NCBI GenBank assembly: GCA_045627185.1
Contig: JAZQNE010000098.1
Location: 9,344-73,343 of the forward strand
Direction: 5' to 3'
Source: SZUA-448 sp045627185
Lineage (GTDB): Bacteria; Bacillota; Clostridia; Lachnospirales; Lachnospiraceae
Length of the DNA stretch: 64,000 bases
Position numbers and translations under genes: made by a program. Positions 8,022-15,847 of the stretch are shown in pieces. The number at the start of each line of letters is the position of its first letter. Position 1 is the stretch's first letter. The notes below the pieces were generated by a model, which saw only the letters and a list, made by a program, of their open reading frames with translations, did no database searches and was not told the origin of the DNA.

Positions 8022-10079
8022 TTATTTCGTAAAAATCAGTGTGCGTCGGTTTCCTGCTGATTCATAGCTGCGAGAAAAGCCGTCATCGCAGAAATAGTCA
8101 TAAACAAGCTCGGTTCTTCCGTGCGGATAGGCAATGAGTTCGGGATTGTCAAAATCAAGCAGTTCTTCTGCGACAGCGGGTGCAAGCAGTGGAAGAATGC
8201 AGTTTGGACGCAGAAAAACGGGAACCTCGTCAAGCGCAACATCGATGTAATGATGGCCTGCGGGCATTGCCTTTACAAGGTAGGGGGTGCCGTCGGACAG
8301 GCGGCGGAGCTGGGCTTCATCTGCGCATGAGGCAGTATCCTCTGAAACAAAGCGGATGAACAGCATATCTTCCGGAAGGTAGACATAGCGGCCTTTTGCG
8401 TTCTGTTCATAAACGGGAGCCAGCATAAGCCCTTCACCAAACATCAGCTGGTCTTCAACTTCCGGAGCAAAGGAATCCTCAGGATAATCAAAGCAAAGCG
8501 GACGGAAGAGCAGACCGTCCGAAAGAGCGGCTTTCATGAATTCGCTGTAAATGTAGCCAAGGAGCCTGTAACGGAGTTCAATGATGCGCTTGAAAGCGGG
8601 GATTTTTCCGAAGCGGAACGGCTCCTGCTCACGTGTGCCAAGTGCACTGTGATTTCGCATAAGCGGCGTAAAAATGCCGAACTCCAGCCAGCGCATAAGA
8701 AGGTCACCGGTGGTATTACTGCCAAAACCGCCAAGATCTGCGCCCGAATACAGGAAACCCATCATGTTGAGCGAAGGCATCATTTTGATATTGAGGAGCA
8801 AATGACTCCACCAGGACTGATTGTCACCGGTCCAGATGCCGCCGTATCTGTGCATGCCGGGGTATGATGCGCGTGAGAACAGAAGGAGACGCTTGTCTGG
8901 GAATTTTTCAAGGAAGGCTTCGCCTGCTGCGCGGGTCATGTTGTAGCCAAAAAGGTTGTGGACTTTGTCATGGCGAATGCGCTTCCCGTTGATTTCATGG
9001 TAGAATCTGCGGTAGTCTTCGGGATGGTTGCCGAGTGAGTTGATTGTTCCCACAAGGTCAAAGTAGGATGAAATGTTGAGTTCACCTGCAAGCAACTCCT
9101 CCGCATGCTTTTTGGCAATTTCCAGTTGCTCTTCGGAGTAGAAGATTGCGGGCTCGTTCATATCGTTCCAGAAGCCTTCGATTCCTGCGTCCGTGAGCTT
9201 GTAATAGCTTTGACCGAACCATTTTCTTGTTTCCGGCTTAAAGAAATCCGGGAAGTGGGTAAGACCCGGCCAGACACCGGCTACAAAAGGCTTGCCGTCT
9301 TCTGTTTTGCAGAAAAAATCACCTTTTATGCCTTCTTCATAGGTTTCATAACCCTTTTCGATTTTTACACCTGCATCGATGATGGGAACAAGGCGGATGT
9401 GCTGTCTGCGCATTTCCTGTACAAATTCGGGAAAATCGGGGAAAGCGTCACTGCTTACGGTGAAATCCTTGAAGTTATCCATGTAATCTATATCCATATA
9501 TACTGAATCGAGCGGAAGTCCGTTTGCACGGAAGCTTTCCACAAGACGGCGGATATCATCGGCATTTCTGTAGCCCCAGCGGCTCTGCTGGTAACCGAAC
9601 GCCCAGCGGGGCGGGATATAACTCCGGCCCAGGAGCTTTCTGAATTCCAGAGCGATATCAAGAGGCTTTTCACCATCGATGAACCAAATGTCCATGTCGG
9701 GTGCAGTAGCCGTGATTTTGCAGATATCGCTGTCAGTGTAACCAAGGTCAAATGTGATTTCACCGGGAAAATCAAAGAAAACACCGAATGTACGACTGCC
9801 CATAAACAGCAGGAAGTTGTGCGCGCCGTATAGGGAGTTTTTGTTTTCTGTGTGATTGGGGTCGTCACTGCACCAAGAGGTGTATGTGAAGCCACGCTTG
9901 TTCATTCCGCGGACAGCCTCACCGAGACCGTATATTTTATCTGCGGGCCTGAGTTTAAGCGTGAAAACAAGACCGTCTTCGCTGCGCTCAAAATAAGGCA
10001 GCGGGCCGTTCTCGGGTTGAATGCTTAATACAGTTGCTCCCGTTTCGATGGGTTTACCAAATCTGATTTTTTTTATCAT
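8022..10079 (-). CDS. GH31 family alpha-glucosidase
   Basis: This 685-residue protein is a retaining glycoside hydrolase of family 31, which cleaves terminal alpha-glucosyl or alpha-xylosyl residues. The N-terminal galactose-mutarotase-like sandwich carries DKIYGLGEAVRGMNKRG (about residues 47-63). The barrel has IPPRWAFGYQQSRWGY, the nucleophile Asp306 in GFWNDMNEP and the acid/base Asp419 in GGIWTGDNQSWW. There is no signal peptide, so it probably acts in the cytoplasm on imported oligosaccharides. AAGGGGGAT precedes the ATG and a TATAAT box lies just upstream. It heads the minus-strand operon with the envelope paralogs, an unexpected partnership. Alpha-glucosidase versus alpha-xylosidase cannot be separated by eye. 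Confidence 0.92.
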   Translation of the reverse strand: MIKKIRFGKPIETGATVLSIQPENGPLPYFERSEDGLVFTLKLRPADKIYGLGEAVRGMNKRGFTYTSWCSDDPNHTENKNSLYGAHNFLLFMGSRTFGVFFDFPGEITFDLGYTDSDICKITATAPDMDIWFIDGEKPLDIALEFRKLLGRSYIPPRWAFGYQQSRWGYRNADDIRRLVESFRANGLPLDSVYMDIDYMDNFKDFTVSSDAFPDFPEFVQEMRRQHIRLVPIIDAGVKIEKGYETYEEGIKGDFFCKTEDGKPFVAGVWPGLTHFPDFFKPETRKWFGQSYYKLTDAGIEGFWNDMNEPAIFYSEEQLEIAKKHAEELLAGELNISSYFDLVGTINSLGNHPEDYRRFYHEINGKRIRHDKVHNLFGYNMTRAAGEAFLEKFPDKRLLLFSRASYPGMHRYGGIWTGDNQSWWSHLLLNIKMMPSLNMMGFLYSGADLGGFGSNTTGDLLMRWLEFGIFTPLMRNHSALGTREQEPFRFGKIPAFKRIIELRYRLLGYIYSEFMKAALSDGLLFRPLCFDYPEDSFAPEVEDQLMFGEGLMLAPVYEQNAKGRYVYLPEDMLFIRFVSEDTASCADEAQLRRLSDGTPYLVKAMPAGHHYIDVALDEVPVFLRPNCILPLLAPAVAEELLDFDNPELIAYPHGRTELVYDYFCDDGFSRSYESAGNRRTLIFTK

Positions 10080-10108
10080 AAAATCCCCCTTAGCGAATTA
10101 TCCCTTTA

Positions 10109-10114
10109 ATTATA
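10109..10114 (-). promoter_or_regulatory. -10 box for the GH31 operon
   Basis: On the minus strand TATAAT lies 30 bases upstream of the GH31 ATG. The matching -35 region is weak (TTTATA-like), so this may be an activator-dependent promoter. It is divergent from the ribosomal protein promoter at 10194. Confidence 0.5.
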
Positions 10115-10193
10115 ACATAAAAAAGCATAAGTATAAAGATGGATAATGAGGAAGGTTAATGTCGTTACGTTTGCGAAAATGTCAAATAAACAC

Positions 10194-10222
10194 TTGCTTT
10201 TTTGCCAACTGCGTGCTACAAT
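10194..10222 (+). promoter_or_regulatory. Sigma-A promoter of rpsF-ssb-rpsR
   Basis: TTGCTT (10194-10199) and TACAAT (10217-10222) are separated by exactly 17 bases, about 100 bases before the rpsF start. The transcript would have a leader of roughly 95 bases, in which an autoregulatory S6:S18 binding structure could sit. Confidence 0.75.
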
Positions 10223-10322
10223 GTCAATCCGTGGTATGCTGTGATGTATGCAGAACACAAAAAATATTCCTTGTTCTCTCCATAGAGAGAGGGCCAGAGA
10301 CCAGAAGGAGGTGCGGACAACT

Positions 10323-10616
10323 ATGAACAAATACGAGTTAGCTATAGTTGTAAGTGCAAAAATCGAGGATGAAGCCAGAGCTGCTGTTCTTGAGAAAGCA
10401 AAAAATCTTGTAACCCGTTTCAACGGTAACATCACCGAAGTTATCGATCAGGGTAAGAAGAAGCTTGCTTACGAAATTGACAAGCAGACCGAAGGTTACT
10501 ACTATTTCATCCAGTTCGATGCTGATTCTACGACTCCGAACGAAATCGAGCAGAGAGTTCGTATTATGGAAAACGTAATCAGATATTTGTGCATCCGACT
10601 TGGCGACGAAGAATAA
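10323..10616 (+). CDS. rpsF: 30S ribosomal protein S6
   Basis: The ATG at 10323 gives a 97-residue bS6 of normal length, starting MNKYELAIVVSAKIED. The strong AGGAGGTG at 10306-10313 fixes this start rather than the in-frame ATG at 10248. The family fold is recognisable from ITEVIDQGKKKLAYEIDKQ and the aromatic stretch EGYYYFIQF. S6 binds the central domain of 16S rRNA together with S18, whose gene is two positions downstream. The order rpsF-ssb-rpsR is the classic bacterial arrangement, and the 18-base gap to ssb points to one transcript. Confidence 0.97.
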   Translation: MNKYELAIVVSAKIEDEARAAVLEKAKNLVTRFNGNITEVIDQGKKKLAYEIDKQTEGYYYFIQFDADSTTPNEIEQRVRIMENVIRYLCIRLGDEE

Positions 10617-10634
10617 TCAGGAGGATTATCTTTT

Positions 10635-11069
10635 ATGAACAAAGTCATTATGATGGGCCGTCTTACCAGAGATCCTGAGGTAAGATACGGACAGAGCGCA
10701 AATTCAACTGCAGTCGGACGTTTTTCGATCGCTGTAGACAGACGTTTCAAACGTGAAGGTCAGCCCGATGCTGATTTCTTTAACTGCACAGCATTCGGAA
10801 AGACTGCTGAATTCGTGGAGAAGTACTTAAAGAAGGGCACCAAGGTTGTGCTGAGTGGTTCACTTCAGAATGATAACTACACAGACAAGAACGGTGTTCA
10901 GCGCTATGATGTAAGAATCATCGTAGACGATTTAGAGTTTGCCGAGAGCAAGAATGCATCAGGTCAGGGTGGCAACTACACACCTGCACAGAATGCACAG
11001 CCTGCACCGGCAGGAGACGGTTTTATGAACATCCCCGACGGTATTGACGAGGAGCTTCCGTTCAGCTAA
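10635..11069 (+). CDS. ssb: Single-stranded DNA-binding protein
   Basis: This 144-residue protein carries the OB-fold of bacterial SSB in its first ~105 residues (MNKVIMMGRLTRDPEVRYG, FFNCTAFGKTAEFVEKYLKKG, YDVRIIVDDLEFAESK). A short Gln/Ala/Pro linker leads to the acidic tip DEELPFS, which recruits partner proteins in this family; here the usual terminal Pro-Phe is followed by one Ser. It coats single-stranded DNA as a homotetramer during replication, repair and recombination. It is placed between rpsF and rpsR with GGAGG-type sites on both genes. Length and context are fully normal. Confidence 0.97.
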   Translation: MNKVIMMGRLTRDPEVRYGQSANSTAVGRFSIAVDRRFKREGQPDADFFNCTAFGKTAEFVEKYLKKGTKVVLSGSLQNDNYTDKNGVQRYDVRIIVDDLEFAESKNASGQGGNYTPAQNAQPAPAGDGFMNIPDGIDEELPFS

Positions 11070-11098
11070 ACCGAGCATTGAATAAGGAGGAAATTGAG

Positions 11099-11377
11099 AT
11101 GCCTTTTAACAAGACTGATAAGGGTCAGGACGGCGCAGAGCGCGAGTTCAAGAAAAGACCTATTCGTAGAAGAAAAAAAGTCTGCATTTTCTGTGAAGAT
11201 GCTGAATATACTGGTGTAGATTACAAGGACGTTAACAAGCTTAAGAAGTTCGTTTCTGAGCGCGGTAAGATCCTTCCCAGAAGAATCAGCGGAAACTGTG
11301 CAAAGCATCAGCGTGCTCTTACTGTAGCAGTAAAGAGAGCTCGTCAGCTTGCATTACTTCCTTACGTAGTAGACTAA
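11099..11377 (+). CDS. rpsR: 30S ribosomal protein S18, zinc-ligand form
   Basis: The ATG at 11099, seven codons after another in-frame ATG, is preceded by AGGAGG with good spacing and gives a 92-residue bS18. RRRKKVCIFCED, the core KFVSERGKILPRRISG and the ending LALLPYVVD identify the family. It keeps CxxC near the N-terminus and CAKH later on, the cysteine-containing form of S18 that can bind zinc; many bacteria have lost these residues. S18 partners S6 on the 30S platform. The gene ends the operon: a hairpin terminator follows 16 bases after the stop. Confidence 0.97.
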   Translation: MPFNKTDKGQDGAEREFKKRPIRRRKKVCIFCEDAEYTGVDYKDVNKLKKFVSERGKILPRRISGNCAKHQRALTVAVKRARQLALLPYVVD

Positions 11378-11393
11378 TACTTCTAAAATGCTT

Positions 11394-11424
11394 ACGGAGC
11401 AGCCAGGCGGTTGCTCCGTTTTTG
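11394..11424 (+). terminator. Rho-independent terminator after rpsR
   Basis: ACGGAGCA (11394-11401) pairs with TGCTCCGT (11412-11419) around a 10-base loop, followed by TTTTTG. Confidence 0.85.
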
Positions 11425-11471
11425 CGTTCTGAGTACTCTTTCCGCTTGCGTTATGCAGGACCTTTGTTTGA

Positions 11472-11500
11472 TTGATTTTTCGGAGGCGATATGGTATAAT
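11472..11500 (+). promoter_or_regulatory. Sigma-A promoter of gdpP-rplI-dnaB
   Basis: TTGATT (11472-11477) and TATAAT (11495-11500) are 17 bases apart, and the -10 box is extended (TGG before it). It separates the gdpP operon from the ribosomal protein operon upstream. Confidence 0.75.
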
Positions 11501-11552
11501 CGTTCAAAATTGAGATAATTTTCGAATTTTTACCGAATTGGAGTTTGATAAT

Positions 11553-13616
11553 ATGGGTAAACGAAAAATCAAAGTCAAGGGAATACTTAGTCTGTACACG
11601 CTTTGGCCGGTGATTCTGGGAGCATTTCTGCTGCTTATGCTTGCCGTAATCTTTGCGGTAGACTCGGGTGCCGGTATTGTTGCAGCCGTATTCGTGGGAA
11701 TATATTGTATTTTTGTTGCGATTGTGTTCGTTCTGCAAAGACCGAAAATTCTGTCGGGACTTGTTAATTTTGCAACAGAATACAACAGACTTCAGCGCAA
11801 TCTTTCCAAGGAAATGAAGGTTCCGTACGCCGTTCTTGACGTAGAAGGACATGTCCTTTGGATGAATGACGAGTTTGAGCTTGTTTCCGGTGCAGAACGT
11901 GCATCAAGGCAGGCTGTTACACATCTTTTTGACGGTATTGATATAGGTGTCCTTCCCGCTGCTGAGCAGGATACAAGCCTTCACATTGTTCACAGGGAAA
12001 GAAACTATCTTGTTGAATTCCGCCGCATTTCTGCTACGGATTCAAAGGATGATATCTACTGGAAATATGAAGAAGGTCAGGGAGACGGAGATACAACCGG
12101 TGACCTCATCAGCATGTACATGTTTGATGAAACCGAAACAACAAAACTCCGCAAGGAACTGTCAGACCACCGTGTTGTTGTAGGCCTTATCTACATTGAT
12201 AATTATGAAGAAGTTCTTGAAAGCATAGATGAAGTCCGCCGTTCACTGCTCACGGCACTTGTTGACCGTAAGATTTCCAAGACTATGCAGTCGGTTGACG
12301 CTGTTGTAAAGAAACTTGAAAAGGACAAGTATCTTTGCATATTCCCGAACAAATATCTGCCTCAGCTCCGTCAGAACCGCTTCCCGGTGCTTGATGAAGT
12401 CCGTACGGTAAACGTTGGTAATGACCTTCCTGTTACAATCAGTATCGGTATCAGCGCAGAAACAGAGAGCTTTGTAAAGGCTTATGACCAGGCACGTGCA
12501 GCAATTGACCTGGCTCTTGGCCGTGGTGGTGACCAGGTTGTGCTCCGTGAAGATGAAAACAATTTCTTCTACGGTGGAAAGAGCATGTCCGTTGAGAAAA
12601 ACACCCGTGTTAAAGCCCGTGTTAAAGCGCATGCGCTCCGCGAACTTATTGAAGGCAAGGATGAAGTCCTTGTCATGGGTCATTCTATCGGAGATGTTGA
12701 CTCCTTTGGCGCAGCAATCGGTGTTTACCGTATTGCAAAATCACTTGAAACAAAGGCGCACATTGTTATTAATGCCGTAACCACACCGCTCCGCCCGCTC
12801 ATGAACCGTTTCCTGAATAATGCTGAATATGAAGAAGACCTTTTCATGAACAGTGAGGAAGCAAAGGAAGCAATCGGGCGTGACACGCTGCTTGTTCTTG
12901 TTGATGTTAACAGGGCAAGTTATTCCGAATGTCCGGAGCTTATTGATCTGGCCGAAAGTGTTGTTATTATCGACCATCACCGAATGACTGAGGAAATTCC
13001 GGACAAAGCCGTTCTTTCCTACATTGAGCCCTATGCTTCATCTGCCTGCGAAATGGTTGCTGAAATTCTTCAGTACACAGGTGACGGTGTGAAAATCAAG
13101 CAGACAGAAGCTGATGCAATGTATGCCGGAATGATGATTGATACAAGCAACTTCCTGACAAAGACCGGTGTCCGCACTTTTGAAGCCGCAGCTTTCCTGC
13201 GCAGAAACGGTGCAGATGTTACCCGTATCAGAAAAATGTTCCGTACCGAAATGGAAGAATACAAAATCCGTGCGGCAGCAGTTGCCAATGCCGAAGTATT
13301 CTGCGATTTCTTTGCTTTTGCAACCCTTGACAAGCCTGATGTTGAAAGCCCTACAATCGTGGCCGCACAGGTTGCCAATGACCTTATGGACATCGCCAAT
13401 ATCAAGGCATCGTTCGTATTTACCGAGTATAATGAAAAAGTGTACATCAGTGCACGTTCAATTGATGAATATAATGTCCAGGTTCTTATGGAGAGACTTG
13501 GCGGCGGCGGACACATGAGTGCAGCCGGCGCTCAGCTTTCCGACTGTTCAACACAGGAAGCTGTTGACAAGGTTAAGGACATTCTTAAAGATATACAGAA
13601 AGAAGGAGAAGCATAA
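11553..13616 (+). CDS. gdpP: Cyclic-di-AMP phosphodiesterase GdpP
   Basis: I take ATG 11553 (687 residues; GGAG 9 bases upstream) over a TTG five codons earlier. Two N-terminal transmembrane segments (about 15-37 and 43-62) are followed by a PAS-like domain, a degenerate GGDEF domain (LGRGGDQV in place of GGDEF) and a DHH/DHHA1 phosphoesterase module. The DHH motifs are intact: GHSIGDVDSFGAAIG, VDVNRAS, IIDHHR and the C-terminal GGGGHMSAAGAQ. Enzymes of this architecture hydrolyse c-di-AMP to pApA and so govern potassium balance, turgor and beta-lactam tolerance. rplI begins on the base after its stop codon. Gene order gdpP-rplI-dnaB is conserved in Firmicutes. Confidence 0.95.
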   Translation: MGKRKIKVKGILSLYTLWPVILGAFLLLMLAVIFAVDSGAGIVAAVFVGIYCIFVAIVFVLQRPKILSGLVNFATEYNRLQRNLSKEMKVPYAVLDVEGHVLWMNDEFELVSGAERASRQAVTHLFDGIDIGVLPAAEQDTSLHIVHRERNYLVEFRRISATDSKDDIYWKYEEGQGDGDTTGDLISMYMFDETETTKLRKELSDHRVVVGLIYIDNYEEVLESIDEVRRSLLTALVDRKISKTMQSVDAVVKKLEKDKYLCIFPNKYLPQLRQNRFPVLDEVRTVNVGNDLPVTISIGISAETESFVKAYDQARAAIDLALGRGGDQVVLREDENNFFYGGKSMSVEKNTRVKARVKAHALRELIEGKDEVLVMGHSIGDVDSFGAAIGVYRIAKSLETKAHIVINAVTTPLRPLMNRFLNNAEYEEDLFMNSEEAKEAIGRDTLLVLVDVNRASYSECPELIDLAESVVIIDHHRMTEEIPDKAVLSYIEPYASSACEMVAEILQYTGDGVKIKQTEADAMYAGMMIDTSNFLTKTGVRTFEAAAFLRRNGADVTRIRKMFRTEMEEYKIRAAAVANAEVFCDFFAFATLDKPDVESPTIVAAQVANDLMDIANIKASFVFTEYNEKVYISARSIDEYNVQVLMERLGGGGHMSAAGAQLSDCSTQEAVDKVKDILKDIQKEGEA

Positions 13617-14063
13617 ATGGAAGTTATTCTTTTACAGGACGTTAAGAGTCTTGGAAAAAAAGGAGACATCGTTAAGGTTAACGATGGATATGCAAAGAAC
13701 TTTATTTTCCCCAAGAAGCTTGGGGTTGAAGCCAGCTCAAAAAACAGACAGGAACTTGAAAATCAAAAGGCAGCAGAGGCTGAGCGCCAGCGTCAGATTC
13801 TTGAAGATGCAAAAGCTTTCGGAGCAGAACTTGAAAAGCTGTCCGTTGTAGTAAAAATCAAAGTTGGCGAGGGCGGCCGTACATTCGGTTCAATTTCCAC
13901 AAAGGAAATCTCAGAAGCCATTAAAAAACAGTTTGGCAAGGATGTTGACAAGAAAAAACTTGTTCTTTCGGAAGCTATCAAGAACGTAGGAACCTACAAT
14001 GTTCCCGTTAAGCTTCATCCTCAGGTAACAGTTGAATTAAAAGTTAAAGTAGAAGGCGAGTAA
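13617..14063 (+). CDS. rplI: 50S ribosomal protein L9
   Basis: This is a 148-residue bL9 starting MEVILLQDVKSLGKKGDIVKV, the family N-terminal signature, with the motif GYAKNFIFPKKLGVEA right after. A central lysine/glutamate-rich helix connects to a C-terminal domain that ends in PQVTVELKVKVEGE. L9 binds the L1 stalk base of 23S rRNA and extends away from the ribosome. There is no gap between the gdpP stop and this ATG, so its translation is probably coupled to gdpP; the ribosome site AGAAGGAG lies inside the gdpP end. Confidence 0.97.
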   Translation: MEVILLQDVKSLGKKGDIVKVNDGYAKNFIFPKKLGVEASSKNRQELENQKAAEAERQRQILEDAKAFGAELEKLSVVVKIKVGEGGRTFGSISTKEISEAIKKQFGKDVDKKKLVLSEAIKNVGTYNVPVKLHPQVTVELKVKVEGE

Positions 14064-14067
14064 AGTC

Positions 14068-15396
14068 ATGGACGAGGCTTTTATCAAAAAGATTCCACCC
14101 CACAGCGAGGACGCTGAGCAGGCGGTTATCGGTTCAATGTTAATAGATAAAGAAGCAATTTCGACTGCCATGGAGTACCTCACAAAAGAGGATTTCTATG
14201 AGAACAGATACGGAATTCTTTTTGATGCAATCACCTCGCTGTTTAATGAGGGAAAACCTGCGGAGCTTGTTCTTTTGCAGGAAAAACTTAAGCAGATGAA
14301 TGCAGCACCGGAACTTTATGACCTGAAATTTATCAGTGCCATTATTGATGCTGTGCCCACATCCGCAAACATCAGATATTTTGCTGAAATTGTGCAGGAC
14401 AAGGCTCTTTCGCGCAATATGATCAAGACCTGCGAAAACATTGCAAATACCTGTTATCTTGATAAAGAAAAAACAGAAGATGTTATGAGTGAGGCTGAAA
14501 AGCAGATTTTCAACATCTCGCAGGCCCGCCAGACATCTGATTTTGTTTCAATCAGGGACGTTGTTGTAGAAAGTATCAAGCAGATTCAGGCTGCATCCGG
14601 TTCAAAAGGCGGTGTAACCGGTATTGCGACAGGTTTTTATGACCTTGATTACAAAACAGCCGGAATGCATCCTTCGGACCTGATTCTGATTGCTGCACGT
14701 CCTTCCATGGGAAAAACAGCTTTCGTACTGAATATTGCTGAGCATGCGGCAGTTCATCTTGGAGTAACAACTGTTGTTTTCAGTTTGGAAATGTCAAAGG
14801 TTCAGATGGCAAACCGTGTGCTTGCCATGAATTCATCGGTAGACGCACAGTCAATCCGAACCGGTCATCTTACAGACAGTGACTGGTCAAGACTTATTGA
14901 AAGTGCGCGTGTTATTGGTGAATCTCCGCTGATTATTGATGATACACCCGGTATCACCATTAACGAACTCCGTTCAAAGTGCCGTAAATACAAGCTTGAG
15001 AAGAATCTTGGCCTTATTATAATTGACTACCTGCAGCTCATGTCAGCCGGTAAAAAGGTTGAGAGCCGTCAGCAGGAAGTTTCTGAAATTTCCCGTGCAC
15101 TCAAAGCTCTTGCAAGAGAACTGAACTGCCCTGTTATTGCATGTTCACAGCTTTCACGTTCCGTTGAGTCGCGTGATGACAAGCGCCCCATGCTTTCCGA
15201 TCTTCGTGAGTCAGGTGCGATTGAGCAGGATGCCGATGTTGTAATGTTTATTTATCGTGATGAATATTATCATAAGGATTCTGACAGAAAAGGAATTGCA
15301 GAAATTATCATCAGTAAACAGCGTAACGGCCCCACAGGAACCGTTGAACTGAAGTCACAGCTTGAATATACAAGATTCAAGAATCTTCAGACCTGA
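14068..15396 (+). CDS. dnaB: Replicative DNA helicase DnaB
   Basis: This 442-residue protein matches the hexameric replicative helicase. The N-terminal primase-binding domain starts PPHSEDAEQAVIGSMLIDKE. The RecA-like domain has Walker A in ARPSMGKTAF, Walker B in LGLIIIDYLQLMS, and the later motifs ACSQLSRSVESR and LRESGAIEQDADVVMFIYRD. Length is normal and no intein is present. It starts 4 bases after the rplI stop. Downstream, before the convergent ferredoxin, there is only a small dyad (ACCGGG with CCCGGT near 15424-15442) without a T run, so no clear terminator is seen for this operon on the plus strand. Confidence 0.97.
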   Translation: MDEAFIKKIPPHSEDAEQAVIGSMLIDKEAISTAMEYLTKEDFYENRYGILFDAITSLFNEGKPAELVLLQEKLKQMNAAPELYDLKFISAIIDAVPTSANIRYFAEIVQDKALSRNMIKTCENIANTCYLDKEKTEDVMSEAEKQIFNISQARQTSDFVSIRDVVVESIKQIQAASGSKGGVTGIATGFYDLDYKTAGMHPSDLILIAARPSMGKTAFVLNIAEHAAVHLGVTTVVFSLEMSKVQMANRVLAMNSSVDAQSIRTGHLTDSDWSRLIESARVIGESPLIIDDTPGITINELRSKCRKYKLEKNLGLIIIDYLQLMSAGKKVESRQQEVSEISRALKALARELNCPVIACSQLSRSVESRDDKRPMLSDLRESGAIEQDADVVMFIYRDEYYHKDSDRKGIAEIIISKQRNGPTGTVELKSQLEYTRFKNLQT

Positions 15397-15475
15397 TACG
15401 GACCGGCCCCACAGAAACCGCAGAACCGGGGAAATCCCGGTCTATTCGGAAAAATTTCGGTTTATCCGGAAAATA

Positions 15476-15513
15476 AGAAAAAAAGAAAACGGTTCTCCGT
15501 ACGGGGAACCGTT
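15476..15513 (-). terminator. Terminator of the ferredoxin gene
   Basis: AACGGTTC (15488-15495) pairs with GAACCGTT (15506-15513); the 10-base centre itself contains CCGTACGG. Reading leftward it is followed by a pyrimidine/T-rich tract. It lies 21 bases past the ferredoxin stop. Confidence 0.75.
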
Positions 15514-15534
15514 CCTTATAGGTGTCAGTCGTAA

Positions 15535-15705
15535 TTATGCCTCTTCAATAGAACCTGTAGGGCAGTTTGCAGCGCAAGCACCGCACTCAAGACAAACATC
15601 AGGGTTGATCTCGTAATGCTGCTCACCTTCGGAGATTGCACCTGCAGGACACTCTGCTGCGCAAGCACCACAGCTAACACAACCGTCATTAATCTTATAT
15701 GCCAT
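15535..15705 (-). CDS. 2[4Fe-4S] ferredoxin
   Basis: A 56-residue open frame starting MAYKINDGCVSCGACAAECP encodes a clostridial-type ferredoxin. Two full CxxCxxCxxxCP clusters are present, the second as CLECGACAANCPTG, each able to hold one [4Fe-4S] cluster. The length matches classical clostridial ferredoxins. AAGGAGGT lies 7 bases before the ATG, and a strong promoter and a terminator flank the gene, so it is a single-gene transcript. It is a soluble low-potential electron carrier for pyruvate:ferredoxin oxidoreductase, hydrogenases and similar enzymes. Confidence 0.95.
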   Translation of the reverse strand: MAYKINDGCVSCGACAAECPAGAISEGEQHYEINPDVCLECGACAANCPTGSIEEA

Positions 15706-15737
15706 TTCACATGTACCTCCTTATTAAGACTAGGCAC

Positions 15738-15766
15738 ATTGTACAGTATTTTTTTTCAGATTACAA
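15738..15766 (-). promoter_or_regulatory. Sigma-A promoter of the ferredoxin gene
   Basis: On the minus strand TTGTAA (15761-15766) and TACAAT (15738-15743) are 17 bases apart, with an A-tract in the spacer. It lies 33 bases upstream of the ferredoxin ATG. Confidence 0.75.
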
Positions 15767-15847
15767 GTAAATTTTTTATGAAGGTATAAATTGTTTGTTT
15801 CAAACTGCATAAAATTGTTGCAGATTTTACCGTAAATGAGGTGTTTT

